Source: Bacillota bacterium (lineage in GTDB: Bacteria; Bacillota; Clostridia; Oscillospirales; Ruminococcaceae). From it: 18,321 nt of DNA. The stretch is from positions 1 through 18,321 of the forward strand of contig JAEWBS010000102.1 of assembly GCA_023391005.1 (NCBI GenBank), read 5' to 3'. Below, one piece after another: positions 1 through 6,926 of the stretch (the stretch's first letter is position 1; each line of letters opens with the position of its first letter). The translations under genes and the position numbers were made by a program. A model generated the notes under the pieces. It saw only the letters and a program-made list of their open reading frames with translations, was not told the DNA's origin and searched no databases.

Positions 1-2
1 GC

Positions 3-134
3 ACATGTGAACGGTACTGGCGGGAAGAACTCAACGGCGAAGAGCTTTCTATCGGATCTGACTTTCCAATTTACGGCGACGATAAGGATACTTGGGAAAA
101 AATCAAAGCAGAAGAGGAACCCGCCACCAAATGA
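3..134 (+). CDS. C-terminal fragment of an unidentified phage protein (cut by left edge)
   Basis: An open frame enters from the left edge and runs 43 codons to TGA at 132-134. The visible tail is charged and acidic, with a Trp/Arg/Glu-rich beginning and an end rich in Glu, Lys, Ala and Pro. This frame is preferred to the other open frame (1-172) because it stops just before a clear ribosome binding site (AAAGGAGGG, 141-149) serving the next gene, as expected of tightly packed phage genes. I do not recognise the family. Its position before a conserved phage protein and a DUF1492-like regulator suggests the end of the early/replication region. Confidence 0.55.
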   Translation, partial: TCERYWREELNGEELSIGSDFPIYGDDKDTWEKIKAEEEPATK

Positions 135-157
135 ACGTTTAAAGGAGGGACAAAACC

Positions 158-571
158 GTGCCATTACTTAATTACACGACCAAGGTCGATGTTTACGTCA
201 CCTTGGGCGCGATTCAGGGCCAGCTTGTCAAACATGGCGCCAAAAAGATATTGCAGGACTATGACGATAACGGCCGCATAACCGCACTGTCGTTTATGAT
301 CGACACCCCGGCAGGGCTTCGCGGTATCAGGCTGCCAGCTAATGTGGATGCGGTGTTTCGGGTGCTTAGAGATCAAAAGGTCAAATGCGACCGTGAGCAG
401 GCCGAGCGTGTCGCATGGCGCATCGTCAAGGATTGGGTTGAGGCTCAGATGGCAATACTTGAGTCCGAGATGGTGCAAATGGATGAAATCTTTTTGCCCT
501 ACATGGTGAACAACAGTGGCCAGACACTTTTCGAAGCTTATAGATCCAATCAGCTTTTATTGGAGGGATGA
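158..571 (+). CDS. Conserved phage protein of unknown function (early/replication region)
   Basis: GTG start at 158 with the strong site AAAGGAGGG (141-149) nine bases upstream; 137 residues, stop TGA 569-571. The protein is mixed alpha/beta in look, with no signal peptide or membrane segment. The most recognisable part is residues ~77-137: a DREQAERVAWRIVKDWVEAQ stretch followed by an acidic helix and FLPYMV. From memory this pattern recurs in uncharacterised proteins of Firmicutes phages located near replication genes or just before the late regulator. No enzymatic motif is visible, and I do not assign a function. It ends five bases before the TTG start of the next gene, so the two are probably co-transcribed. 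Confidence 0.8.
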   Translation: MPLLNYTTKVDVYVTLGAIQGQLVKHGAKKILQDYDDNGRITALSFMIDTPAGLRGIRLPANVDAVFRVLRDQKVKCDREQAERVAWRIVKDWVEAQMAILESEMVQMDEIFLPYMVNNSGQTLFEAYRSNQLLLEG

Positions 572-575
572 CATC

Positions 576-983
576 TTGACCAACGCAGAAAAAAAGGCTT
601 TTCTTCGCCGCTATGGCGATAACGAACGCGAAATAACCCGCCTCGAGGAGGAGTTGGCCCGCTGGGAATCGCGGGCGCAGAAGATCACAACTAGCTACAG
701 TCTGGCGCCTGCGCATGGCTGTGACGGCGACAAGGTGCAAACGGCGGTCGATCGAATCACTGAGGTTAAGGCGATGCTGTACGATCGGCTGACCGATGCC
801 ACCGAGCTGCGGCGCAGTATTCAGGTCGCAATTGATTCGGTGGGGGATGGGCGGCTGCGGAATTTGCTTGAGTACAAATACATAGATGCTCTGACATGGG
901 ATTGGGTTGCGGAAGTGATGGATCTCGACCGCCGGTGGGTGATAACATTACACGGCAACGCTTTGTCGATGATGGATATGTAA
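576..983 (+). CDS. DUF1492/ArpU-like late transcription regulator (sigma-70 region 4-like HTH)
   Basis: I place the start at TTG 576, eight bases after GGAGGG (562-567); the in-frame ATG at 516 lies well inside the previous gene and lacks such a site. The product is 135 residues. Residues ~10-85 look like coiled coil rich in Glu/Arg. The C-terminal third has the DUF1492 signature: LRNLLEYKYIDALTWDWVAE, then a helix ending in WVITLHGNAL, which resembles the helix-turn-helix of sigma-70 region 4. Proteins of this family (ArpU and relatives) sit directly before terminase genes in Gram-positive phages and are thought to activate late transcription. The context here fits: a candidate extended -10 promoter starts about 30 bases downstream. 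Family confident, role inferred. Confidence 0.8.
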   Translation: MTNAEKKAFLRRYGDNEREITRLEEELARWESRAQKITTSYSLAPAHGCDGDKVQTAVDRITEVKAMLYDRLTDATELRRSIQVAIDSVGDGRLRNLLEYKYIDALTWDWVAEVMDLDRRWVITLHGNALSMMDM

Positions 984-1011
984 AACACAGCACTGCAATT
1001 CACCACTAACC

Positions 1012-1022
1012 TGTGATATTAT
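1012..1022 (+). promoter_or_regulatory. Candidate late promoter, extended -10
   Basis: TGTGATATTAT contains the Gram-positive extended -10 arrangement (TRTG, one base, then TATTAT at 1017-1022). The -35 region (CTGCAA, 993-998, 18-bp spacing) is poor, as expected for a promoter needing an activator such as the DUF1492-like protein encoded just upstream. It would drive the cassette and the whole late operon from about 1029. The call rests on motif and position only. Confidence 0.45.
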
Positions 1023-1039
1023 GTATTCGTGAAATAATC

Positions 1040-1073
1040 AAAAGCGCGTCTCGGTTCGCCGGGCGCGCTTTTT
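1040..1073 (+). terminator. Terminator-like hairpin with TTCG tetraloop in the late leader
   Basis: AAAAGCGCG (1040-1048) pairs with CGCGCTTTT (1064-1072), and CTCGG (1050-1054) with CCGGG (1059-1063) around a TTCG loop; T1049 is bulged. The 3' arm runs into five T. It lies only ~10 bases after the expected transcription start of the promoter at 1012-1022. It may end early-region transcription, or act in the late leader as an attenuator or antitermination target. Confidence 0.75.
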
Positions 1074-1074
1074 G

Positions 1075-1090
1075 TATACCCAAGAAAGGA
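1075..1090 (+). repeat. Left copy of 16-bp direct repeat TATACCCAAGAAAGGA
   Basis: Identical to 2164-2179, 1089 bp downstream. Extending left, 1066-1090 matches 2155-2179 at 22 of 25 positions. Both copies follow a terminator-like hairpin and include a ribosome binding site, that of terS in the right copy. The pair brackets the AT-rich cassette. Confidence 0.85.
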
Positions 1091-1096
1091 ACGCAT

Positions 1097-1255
1097 TTGA
1101 CAATTCGTGGGTGTTCTAAATCTTGCCATAGAAAGTCATATAAAGATCGTGGTAAAATATGTTCAAGAAGTAGAATTAATGATGAATTATCAATAAAAAC
1201 CATGAAAATATTGCCAAAGTGCTCCAAAACGTGTATTATATACCTAAAGAAGTAA
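1097..1255 (+). CDS. Possible small basic, cysteine-containing protein (weak call)
   Basis: TTG at 1097 lies six bases after AAGAAAGGA (1082-1090), the ribosome-binding part of the left direct repeat. It opens a 52-codon frame ending TAA 1253-1255, 23 bases before the next gene. The product would be very basic (Lys/Arg throughout) with five Cys, and resembles no family I know. Codons are A+T-rich like the rest of the cassette. It may equally be leader sequence: the same TTGACA could be read as a -35 box, although no -10 sits 16-18 bp downstream. If it is not a gene, the stretch 984-1278 holds only the promoter, hairpin and repeat described here. Confidence 0.25.
   Translation: MTIRGCSKSCHRKSYKDRGKICSRSRINDELSIKTMKILPKCSKTCIIYLKK
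1150..1158 (+). promoter_or_regulatory. Possible moron promoter (extended -10, TGGTAAAAT)
   Basis: TG, one base, then TAAAAT at 1153-1158, in A+T-rich DNA about 120 bases before the first membrane-protein gene. No convincing -35 at 16-18 bp. An own promoter is typical for morons, but the motif is short and could be chance. Confidence 0.25.
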
Positions 1256-1278
1256 TTATTTCGGAAGGTTTTAATATA

Positions 1279-1734
1279 ATGGCAAAGAAGAGAGTCTTGT
1301 GTGAATATGACGAATGTAAATTGCCAAAGAATAATAAAAAATATTTATGTCAAGCGGGTTATATGACAGTGGCAGCGCTCGGATTGGCAATAGGAAGAGA
1401 GCAGTTGAACGCAGTAGCAATACTTCTTTTCGTGACCCCGGTATTTTTTGACTTTACTTATAACAAAGACGGCATAAATAATCGCTGGTTTAAACAGTTT
1501 TGCTGGGCGGGCATGTTCGCGAATTTTATCGTTGGATTATTTTGTTTTGGGGTTCTTTTCAATGTCATTATCGATACCGGCGTGGCGTTTGTAACTAATC
1601 CCAATAGTCTGATGTTTCCAATTAATATAAAAAAGGAATTCATTCTATTGTTCTGCTGTTTTGATGTGTTCGGTCCCGTTGCTTTCTATCGAGGATGTAT
1701 TTCTCAGGAAACGGTGCAAAGTGTAACCGCGTAA
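1279..1734 (+). CDS. Small multi-pass membrane protein of unknown function (moron)
   Basis: ATG 1279 has GGAAGG (1263-1268) ten bases upstream and gives 151 residues; an in-frame ATG at 1219 would overlap the preceding small ORF and has no good site. The N-terminal ~22 residues are basic and contain C8, C13 and C24. Hydrophobic stretches at about 24-39, 42-60, 74-98 and 119-138 predict three or four membrane segments. The first reads YMTVAALGLAIG, and the third contains several Phe and Cys. No known domain is recognised. Codon use is A+T-rich, unlike neighbouring head genes. The next membrane-protein gene starts 12 bases downstream, so the two probably act together. Superinfection exclusion or another change to the host envelope is a common role of such genes, but that is only inference. 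Confidence 0.7.
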   Translation: MAKKRVLCEYDECKLPKNNKKYLCQAGYMTVAALGLAIGREQLNAVAILLFVTPVFFDFTYNKDGINNRWFKQFCWAGMFANFIVGLFCFGVLFNVIIDTGVAFVTNPNSLMFPINIKKEFILLFCCFDVFGPVAFYRGCISQETVQSVTA

Positions 1735-1746
1735 GGAGGGAGACTG

Positions 1747-2118
1747 GTGAAAATGCTAGTTTGGTGTGTAATCATTTTAATTCTAGGTATTTATGCCGGT
1801 AACGTTGCGGGTTTGAAAATGATAACTAGTAAATTCGAAAATTTGCATGGCGCCTCCTCTTTTATCTTTGTTATTCCAATTTATATAGCAGTGTTCCCTG
1901 TGTTGGTTATATTGGACAGAGGCATGCATACTAAAAAGAAACTTATAATTTTATTTGGTTATTTTTTGTATCCCCAAAAACACATTCTTTTTACAAAAAT
2001 ATTAGCTAAATGTCTAGCTGCGAAAAGCGAGAGCCGAGACAAACGAATGTCAACTATCCGCAGTCCAGAAATTAAGAGGCAAGTCAGTAGGCAAATAGCC
2101 GCCTATGCCTGCGCATAG
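1747..2118 (+). CDS. Small membrane protein with basic C-terminal tail (moron)
   Basis: GTG 1747 follows AAGGAGGG (1733-1740) by six bases; the ATG two codons later (1753) is a possible alternative. The product is 123 residues. Residues 4-22 form a strongly hydrophobic first segment (signal anchor-like), 36-56 a second, and 66-75 a shorter hydrophobic patch. The last ~40 residues are basic and polar, probably an amphipathic cytoplasmic tail. No family is recognised. It lies 12 bases after the previous membrane-protein gene and ends 16 bases before the cassette terminator, so the two form a two-gene unit. Base composition matches that gene and differs from the terminase genes. Confidence 0.65.
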   Translation: MKMLVWCVIILILGIYAGNVAGLKMITSKFENLHGASSFIFVIPIYIAVFPVLVILDRGMHTKKKLIILFGYFLYPQKHILFTKILAKCLAAKSESRDKRMSTIRSPEIKRQVSRQIAAYACA

Positions 2119-2134
2119 GAAAGAAATAAGCATC

Positions 2135-2160
2135 AAAGCGCCCCCTGATCGGGGCGCTTT
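2135..2160 (+). terminator. Terminator closing the moron cassette
   Basis: AAAGCGCCCC (2135-2144) pairs perfectly with GGGGCGCTTT (2151-2160) around a six-base loop. The T-run is short and interrupted, so read-through into terS is plausible. It lies between the second membrane-protein gene and terS. Confidence 0.75.
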
Positions 2161-2163
2161 CCT

Positions 2164-2179
2164 TATACCCAAGAAAGGA
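2164..2179 (+). repeat. Right copy of 16-bp direct repeat TATACCCAAGAAAGGA
   Basis: Exact copy of 1075-1090. Its AAGAAAGGA, extended by G2180, is the ribosome binding site of terS at 2190. This copy is probably the ancestral one and the left copy the duplicate. Confidence 0.85.
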
Positions 2180-2189
2180 GTGTAGCCGG

Positions 2190-2627
2190 ATGGCGACAGG
2201 TAAATATCAAAAGTGGCTTGAACCGGACGGCTTGCTTCTGCTTGAAGCGTGGGCGCGGGATGGCCTGACCGATGAGCAAATAGCCGATAAATGCGATGTG
2301 GCAGTTAGCACACTGTACGAGTGGAAGAAGCGCTATTCGGAGATTTCGGAGGCCTTAAAAAAAGGGAAAGAGCCCGTCGACATCGAGGTCGAGAACGCAT
2401 TGCTTAAACGAGCGCTGGGTTATCGATATACCGAGACTACGCGAGAGCTTAATCCGGCCACACAATGCTTAGAGGTGACCAAGGAGGTAACCAAGGAAGT
2501 TACGCCCGATGTCACCGCCCAAATATTCTGGCTTAAAAACCGAAAGCCCGAAGTGTGGCGGGATAAGTCGGAGTTGTCCCATGATATTGAGGGGTTGGAG
2601 AGCTTTTTCTCCGCTGATGGCAAATGA
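2190..2627 (+). CDS. terS: Terminase small subunit
   Basis: ATG 2190, nine bases after AAGAAAGGAG; 145 residues. Residues ~12-52 form a helix-turn-helix (LTDEQIADKCDVAVSTLYEW) of the kind used by small terminase subunits to bind the phage packaging site. The middle is a charged helix. Near the C-terminus, KNRKPEVWRDK is the usual terminase-small ending seen in Firmicutes phages. A short run of VTKE-VTKE-VTPD repeats lies at ~94-107. The stop overlaps the terL start by four bases (ATGA at 2624-2627), a coupling typical of terS-terL. TerS selects the DNA and regulates TerL. The packaging site may lie in or just before this gene, but no cos or pac site can be pointed out. Confidence 0.9.
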   Translation: MATGKYQKWLEPDGLLLLEAWARDGLTDEQIADKCDVAVSTLYEWKKRYSEISEALKKGKEPVDIEVENALLKRALGYRYTETTRELNPATQCLEVTKEVTKEVTPDVTAQIFWLKNRKPEVWRDKSELSHDIEGLESFFSADGK

Positions 2628-3832
2628 GGAGGCCGCTAAAAGACAAGCTCAACCCCGCGCTTTTTAATGATTGGGTACTTGAGCGCATCGACGACTATTC
2701 GCACCGATATGAGGTCTATTATGGCGGTGGCGGTTCCGGTAAGTCGGTCGGCGCCGTGCAGAAAATTGTGCTCAAGGCCATCGGCAATAAGCGCAAGGTG
2801 CTTGTGATCCGCAAGGTCGACCGCACGCTCAAGGATTCGATATACGCGCTTACAAAGTCTATTCTTTACGGCAAGGTTCGGTTTACCGAGAACAAAACCG
2901 AAATGCGATTAACGCTGCAAAATGGCAGCGTTTTTCTTTTTAAGGGCCTTGACGACCCCGAAAAGATCAAGTCCATTACGGATATCACCGACATCGTTAT
3001 CGAAGAAGCTACTGAGCTGACGATGGATGATTTCACGCAGCTCGATATACGTCTAAGACCGCAGGACGAATGCCCTCAGATTTACTTGATGTTTAACCCG
3101 GTTAGCAAGGCGAACTGGTGCTATTTGCACTGGTTTGCGGGCCCTAAAAACCCTAAGGCATTGGTGATTCATTCCACGTATAAGGACAATCGGTTCCTTA
3201 CAGCGGAATACACCGAGATGCTTGAGAACCTGTCGTTAACGAATCCGGCGTATTACAAAATATACTGTCTGGGCGAGTTTGCAACGCTCGACAAGCTGGT
3301 GTTTCCAATCATCCACAAGCGGCTCGTTACAGCTGCTGAAATCGCCACGGCCGCAGGCTGGGTCGGCCTCGACTTCGGCTACACCAACGACCCCTCGGCA
3401 CTCACATGGGGGCGCCTCAACAAGCAAAGCAAGCAATTGTTTGTTATTGGCGAGTATCATAAGCGCGGCATGCTTAACGACGAGATTGCTAAAGTGATTT
3501 GTGATTTAGGCCTGCAAAAAGAGGTTATTGTCGCAGATCAGGCAGAGCAAAAAAGCATTGAGGAAATCAAAAGAAAAGGCGTTTCACGAATCATTGAAGC
3601 CGAGAAGGGCCCCGACAGCGTGCGCCACGGCATCGACACCATGTTGCAGTACCAGATCATTGTGGACGAGCGCTGCGTTCACACGATCGAAGAATTCGAG
3701 AATTACACGTGGCAGAAGGACAAAAAGACCGGCGAGTATATCAATAAGCCGGTCGATACCTTCAACCACCACATCGACAGCATACGCTATGGCATTCAGC
3801 CTTTGGTGAAGCGCCGCGGCGTGAGAATTTAA
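2624..3832 (+). CDS. terL: Terminase large subunit, PBSX family
   Basis: ATG 2624 overlaps the terS stop; 402 residues, normal for the PBSX-type family. The ATPase domain has Walker A GGGGSGKS at 34-41 and Walker B DIVIEE at 123-128, ending in the catalytic Glu pair. The RNase H-like nuclease domain shows its acidic residues at D250 (GLDFGYTNDPSAL), D305 (VIVADQAE) and D385 (NHHIDSIRYG). TerL cuts concatemeric DNA and drives it into the prohead through the portal encoded 12 bases downstream. Nothing is truncated and all key motifs are present. It is not possible to say from sequence alone whether packaging is headful or cos-type. Confidence 0.97.
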   Translation: MRRPLKDKLNPALFNDWVLERIDDYSHRYEVYYGGGGSGKSVGAVQKIVLKAIGNKRKVLVIRKVDRTLKDSIYALTKSILYGKVRFTENKTEMRLTLQNGSVFLFKGLDDPEKIKSITDITDIVIEEATELTMDDFTQLDIRLRPQDECPQIYLMFNPVSKANWCYLHWFAGPKNPKALVIHSTYKDNRFLTAEYTEMLENLSLTNPAYYKIYCLGEFATLDKLVFPIIHKRLVTAAEIATAAGWVGLDFGYTNDPSALTWGRLNKQSKQLFVIGEYHKRGMLNDEIAKVICDLGLQKEVIVADQAEQKSIEEIKRKGVSRIIEAEKGPDSVRHGIDTMLQYQIIVDERCVHTIEEFENYTWQKDKKTGEYINKPVDTFNHHIDSIRYGIQPLVKRRGVRI

Positions 3833-3844
3833 GGAGCGAATAAC

Positions 3845-5257
3845 ATGCCCGAGAACATCCTGCAAAAGCTGCTGGACACCACCGAGGAGGCGCACAGCCG
3901 CTTTGTCAAGGCCGCCCAGATCGGCCAGCGGTATTACGATAACGACAGCAGCATCTGCGGCACCGGCGCGGCGGCGATCTTCGAGGTCAACCAGTATCTG
4001 CGCAAGCTTGGCAAGAATCCGCTGAAATCGGCGGATAACCGCATCCCGACCAACTGGCACCGCATTCTCACCGACCAGAAGACGGGCTACCTGTTTACTT
4101 ACCCGCCACAGTTTGACGCCAAGGACAGCGCCGATATCGCGAAGACGATAACGGACACGCTCGGTCAGGACTATCCCAAGGTCATTAAGCAGCTTTGTAT
4201 CGATGCGACCAACTGCGGCGTCGGCTGGCTGGCCTACTGGTATAACTCCGGGCAGCCTTTTCAGTATTGGTATCTCGATCCTACACAGATCCGGGTGGTG
4301 CTCGATCCCGCCAGCGTCAAGCCTCGCATACAATACCTCATCCGTAGCTGGTGCACGACCGACGCCAACAAAAAGACGATGCAGCACCACGAGATTTGGA
4401 CGGACAAGGACGTTACCTACTACATCGCGCAGGAGCATGGCACGCCGCAGCTCGACGTCTCAATGGGCACTCAGGGCGTTATGGCGCATAGTTATGGCCG
4501 CATCCCGTTTATACCCTTCCGCAACAACTCCGAGAGCAGGGGCGATCTGCCGATGTACAAGCAGCTCGTCGACGCGATCGATAAGCTTGTCTCGGGCTTC
4601 GCCAACGACGTCGACGACATGCAGGAGATCATCTGGGTTATCAAGAATTACGCCGGTGAATTGCAGGAAACAGACATCGACAAGGACGGCAACGAGGTCA
4701 CCCGCGAGATCGATCTGCTGCAAAAGCTCAAGGCCAAGAAGATCATCAACGTGGACGGCGACGGCGGCGTCGATACGCTGCGCGGCGAGATTCCGTATGA
4801 AGCGCGCCGGGAGTTTCTCGCCATCCTCAAGGATCAGCTGTATATTTCGGCGATGGCGGTCAATCCCTTCCCCGAGGCGGTCGGGCAGGCCAGCGGCGTC
4901 TACATCGATTTCCTGTACTCGCTGCTGGAACTCAAGGCGGGTCTGATGGAGACGGAATTTAGAACTGCACTTGACGAGCTGGTGCAAGCGGTGCTGGCTT
5001 ACAAGGGGATGGCCGCCCAGCCGGTTGAACAGATTTGGACGCGCAACAAGCCCCGCAACGATCTCGAGATCGTGCAGATGATCGCCCAGACGCCGTCCGA
5101 GGTGCTGTCTGACGAGACCAAGACCAAGGCGCACCCACTGGCCGAGGACTGGCAGGAGGAGCGCAAGCGGATCAAGGTCGAGGGCGAAAAAAAGGCGAAG
5201 GAGGCGGCCGCGCTGCTTGGTGATATGCACCCGCCGACAAATAATCAGGAGGAATAG
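3845..5257 (+). CDS. Phage portal protein, SPP1 gp6-like
   Basis: ATG 3845 follows TAAGGAG (3831-3837) by seven bases; 470 residues, the usual size for the family. Recognisable parts are N-terminal NRIPTNWHRILTDQKTGYLF (~62-81), the central YGRIPFIPFRNNSESRGDL (~215-233) and, further on, GQASGVYIDFLYSLLELKAG near residue 350, all typical of SPP1 gp6-type portals in Clostridia prophages. The C-terminal ~50 residues are Lys/Glu-rich and probably lie outside the ring. Twelve copies form the head vertex through which TerL pumps DNA. The gene is flanked by terL and, after one small gene, by the minor head protein that usually accompanies this portal. Confidence 0.94.
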   Translation: MPENILQKLLDTTEEAHSRFVKAAQIGQRYYDNDSSICGTGAAAIFEVNQYLRKLGKNPLKSADNRIPTNWHRILTDQKTGYLFTYPPQFDAKDSADIAKTITDTLGQDYPKVIKQLCIDATNCGVGWLAYWYNSGQPFQYWYLDPTQIRVVLDPASVKPRIQYLIRSWCTTDANKKTMQHHEIWTDKDVTYYIAQEHGTPQLDVSMGTQGVMAHSYGRIPFIPFRNNSESRGDLPMYKQLVDAIDKLVSGFANDVDDMQEIIWVIKNYAGELQETDIDKDGNEVTREIDLLQKLKAKKIINVDGDGGVDTLRGEIPYEARREFLAILKDQLYISAMAVNPFPEAVGQASGVYIDFLYSLLELKAGLMETEFRTALDELVQAVLAYKGMAAQPVEQIWTRNKPRNDLEIVQMIAQTPSEVLSDETKTKAHPLAEDWQEERKRIKVEGEKKAKEAAALLGDMHPPTNNQEE

Positions 5258-5259
5258 TC

Positions 5260-5580
5260 ATGGAAAAGGAAATTAAGGTCTTACAGGAACAGCTTGATCG
5301 ATTGTCTAAGTTATCTGAAAAAGCGACAACCGACAAAGAACACAGTGTATCGTGGGATGAGTTTATCAACCTCACAAATGCCATGTGCAACGTGGTCAAC
5401 ACGATCAGAGAAACAAAAACCCAATCAGACAAAAAATATTCTCATCCATCGTGTGGCGGTGGTGGTGGCTTTCCGACTTATAATCATGGCGAAAGCTTCG
5501 CTACATATCCCCCGCAATACTGCGACCCCTCGAAAGGAAACCCCGATCTTATAATTACCGGTCAAGGTGATTTCAAATGA
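5260..5580 (+). CDS. Small orphan protein between portal and minor head protein
   Basis: ATG 5260 with AGGAGG (5247-5252) seven bases upstream; 106 residues, ending in an ATGA overlap with the next gene. Residues 1-55 are predicted helical with a heptad-like Leu pattern (KVLQEQLDRLSKLSEKA). Residues ~64-90 change abruptly to a Cys-Gly5-Phe stretch followed by a Tyr/Pro-rich segment with a second Cys. No family is recognised. The codons are richer in A+T than those of the portal or the start of the next gene, and portal and gp7-type genes are often adjacent, so this may be a later arrival. A minor virion or head-assembly role is possible but unsupported. Confidence 0.75.
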   Translation: MEKEIKVLQEQLDRLSKLSEKATTDKEHSVSWDEFINLTNAMCNVVNTIRETKTQSDKKYSHPSCGGGGGFPTYNHGESFATYPPQYCDPSKGNPDLIITGQGDFK

Positions 5581-6926
5581 CCTACTGGCAGCAGCGCATA
5601 ATCGACGCTGACGCCCGTAAAGAAGCGGCGATCATCAAGGCGCTGCCGGAGCTGCTCTCCCACATGCAGGACGCCCGCCGGTCGCTGGAAAAGGAGATCA
5701 ACGCCTTCTATGCCCGGTACGCGACCAACAACAAGGTCACGCTGGCCGAGGCGCAGAAGGCGCTTTCCCTCTCGGAGCTGGCCGACTTCAAGGGCGATCT
5801 GAAGGCCTTCCGCAAGCTGGCGAAGCAGAGCATTGGCACATTTAATCTCAAGGTTGATAACCTATCGGTAAAGGCCCGGATCACGCGTTTAGAGGCGTTA
5901 CACGCTCAGGTTGACGCCGTGTTGCAAAACTGCTATCAGCAGCAGCGGACCGTCATAGAGGGAGCGGCGGGGGCCTTGGCGCAAGAGCAATACCTGCACG
6001 CACTTTACGACATAGAACAATACACCGGCTTTCAGTTCCCTTATGCGCAGCTCTCGAATGCGCGGATCGCTAAGATGTTGGAAATGCCGGTGCAAGGTGT
6101 GGATATTTCCACTTCGCTATGGAGGCAAGATTTTGACACCGGCTATCAGATTCGGCGCGTGCTGGGCGACATGTTTACAACCGGGCGGCCGCCGCAGGAC
6201 TTTGCCAAAGAGTTGCAGCGCATTATCGGCAGGCGGGACGCCGAAGGCAATCTGACCGGCAAGACCTACGAGGCGTACCGGTTGCTTTACAATGAATCGT
6301 CTCATGTCTCGGAACAAGCCAAGTTGGCCGCTTACGAGGATGACGGCATTGACGAGCTTGCGATCGACGCGACGCTGGACAGCAAGACATGTTCGGATTG
6401 CAGCCCGCGCGACGGCAAGGTCGTCAAGATCAGCGAGGCGGTTGAGGGTGTGACAGTGCCGCCGTTTCACGTCAATTGCCGTTGTACCACTGTGGCCTAC
6501 ATCCCCGAGGCGCAAGGCGCTTTTACAAGCACTCGGGCGGCGCGTGATCCAGTGACCGGTAAGACAGTGCGGGTTAAAGCGCAGACCTACGACGAGTGGC
6601 GCGAGGGGTATGTTATCAAAGGCACACAAACCGAATATGATAAGCTCGTCGGGATATATACCAAGACGGGCGCTCAAGTCACTGGATACAGCAAACATCT
6701 GATCGAGCGCGCGGTGGAGAGAAAAGTTTCAGCTAAAGAATGTGCAGAAGCGTTGCAAAACCCGTTAAAATTGGGTAAAATAAAGAAAAATGAAAGCGGG
6801 GCCAGCCAAGAGTATTGCGGCTATTATGCTAGAGCGATATTCAACCCTGAAACCGGCAATATCATAACGGTTTGGAAAACCGGCTCAAAAATTCGGGCAA
6901 AGTGGGAAAGGAGTTCGGCAAAATGA
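5577..6926 (+). CDS. SPP1 gp7-like minor head protein fused to C-terminal nuclease-like toxin domain
   Basis: ATG 5577 overlaps the previous stop and follows AAGGTGA (5564-5570). It encodes 449 residues. Residues 1-~215 are mainly helical. Residues ~220-310 carry the Mu F/SPP1 gp7 head-morphogenesis signature: C272 and C275 (TCSDC), then PPFHVNCRC at 295-303. Proteins of this type bind the portal and help DNA delivery. After a linker, residues ~368-449 form a separate module: GYSKHLIERAVERK (H374, R378, R382), NPLKLGKI, then a segment ending NPETGNIITVWKTGSK (423-438). This resembles toxin domains of the barnase-EndoU-colicin-RelE (BECR) RNase group often attached to gp7 proteins. That module is visibly richer in A+T than the body. 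The assignment of the toxin is moderate, that of the gp7 part strong. Confidence 0.88.
   Translation: MTYWQQRIIDADARKEAAIIKALPELLSHMQDARRSLEKEINAFYARYATNNKVTLAEAQKALSLSELADFKGDLKAFRKLAKQSIGTFNLKVDNLSVKARITRLEALHAQVDAVLQNCYQQQRTVIEGAAGALAQEQYLHALYDIEQYTGFQFPYAQLSNARIAKMLEMPVQGVDISTSLWRQDFDTGYQIRRVLGDMFTTGRPPQDFAKELQRIIGRRDAEGNLTGKTYEAYRLLYNESSHVSEQAKLAAYEDDGIDELAIDATLDSKTCSDCSPRDGKVVKISEAVEGVTVPPFHVNCRCTTVAYIPEAQGAFTSTRAARDPVTGKTVRVKAQTYDEWREGYVIKGTQTEYDKLVGIYTKTGAQVTGYSKHLIERAVERKVSAKECAEALQNPLKLGKIKKNESGASQEYCGYYARAIFNPETGNIITVWKTGSKIRAKWERSSAK

Larger units (their letters stand above)
1040..2179 (+). other. Moron cassette between late regulator and terS
   Basis: About 1.1 kb clearly richer in A+T than the flanking structural genes, with AGA, ATA and TTA codons frequent. 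It carries two small membrane-protein genes, possibly a third small ORF, a possible internal promoter and a terminator at its right end. A hairpin followed by TATACCCAAGAAAGGA occurs at both ends. DUF1492-like regulator genes usually lie next to terS, so these genes look inserted. I see no transposase, integrase or terminal inverted repeats; recombination at short homology is the likely route. Function of the cargo is unknown. Confidence 0.6.

Noticed and set aside
1097..1102. TTGACA as a -35 box
   Set aside because: Perfect hexamer, but no -10-like sequence 16-18 bp downstream.
2480..2520. VTKE repeat in terS as a tandem repeat element
   Set aside because: Only two and a half units, part of a normal terS C-terminal region; no sign of a separate function.
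3584..5230. Long minus-strand open frames opposite terL and portal (284 and 256 codons)
   Set aside because: They lie wholly opposite well-identified genes with GC-rich third positions, have no ribosome sites and resemble no family; shadow frames.
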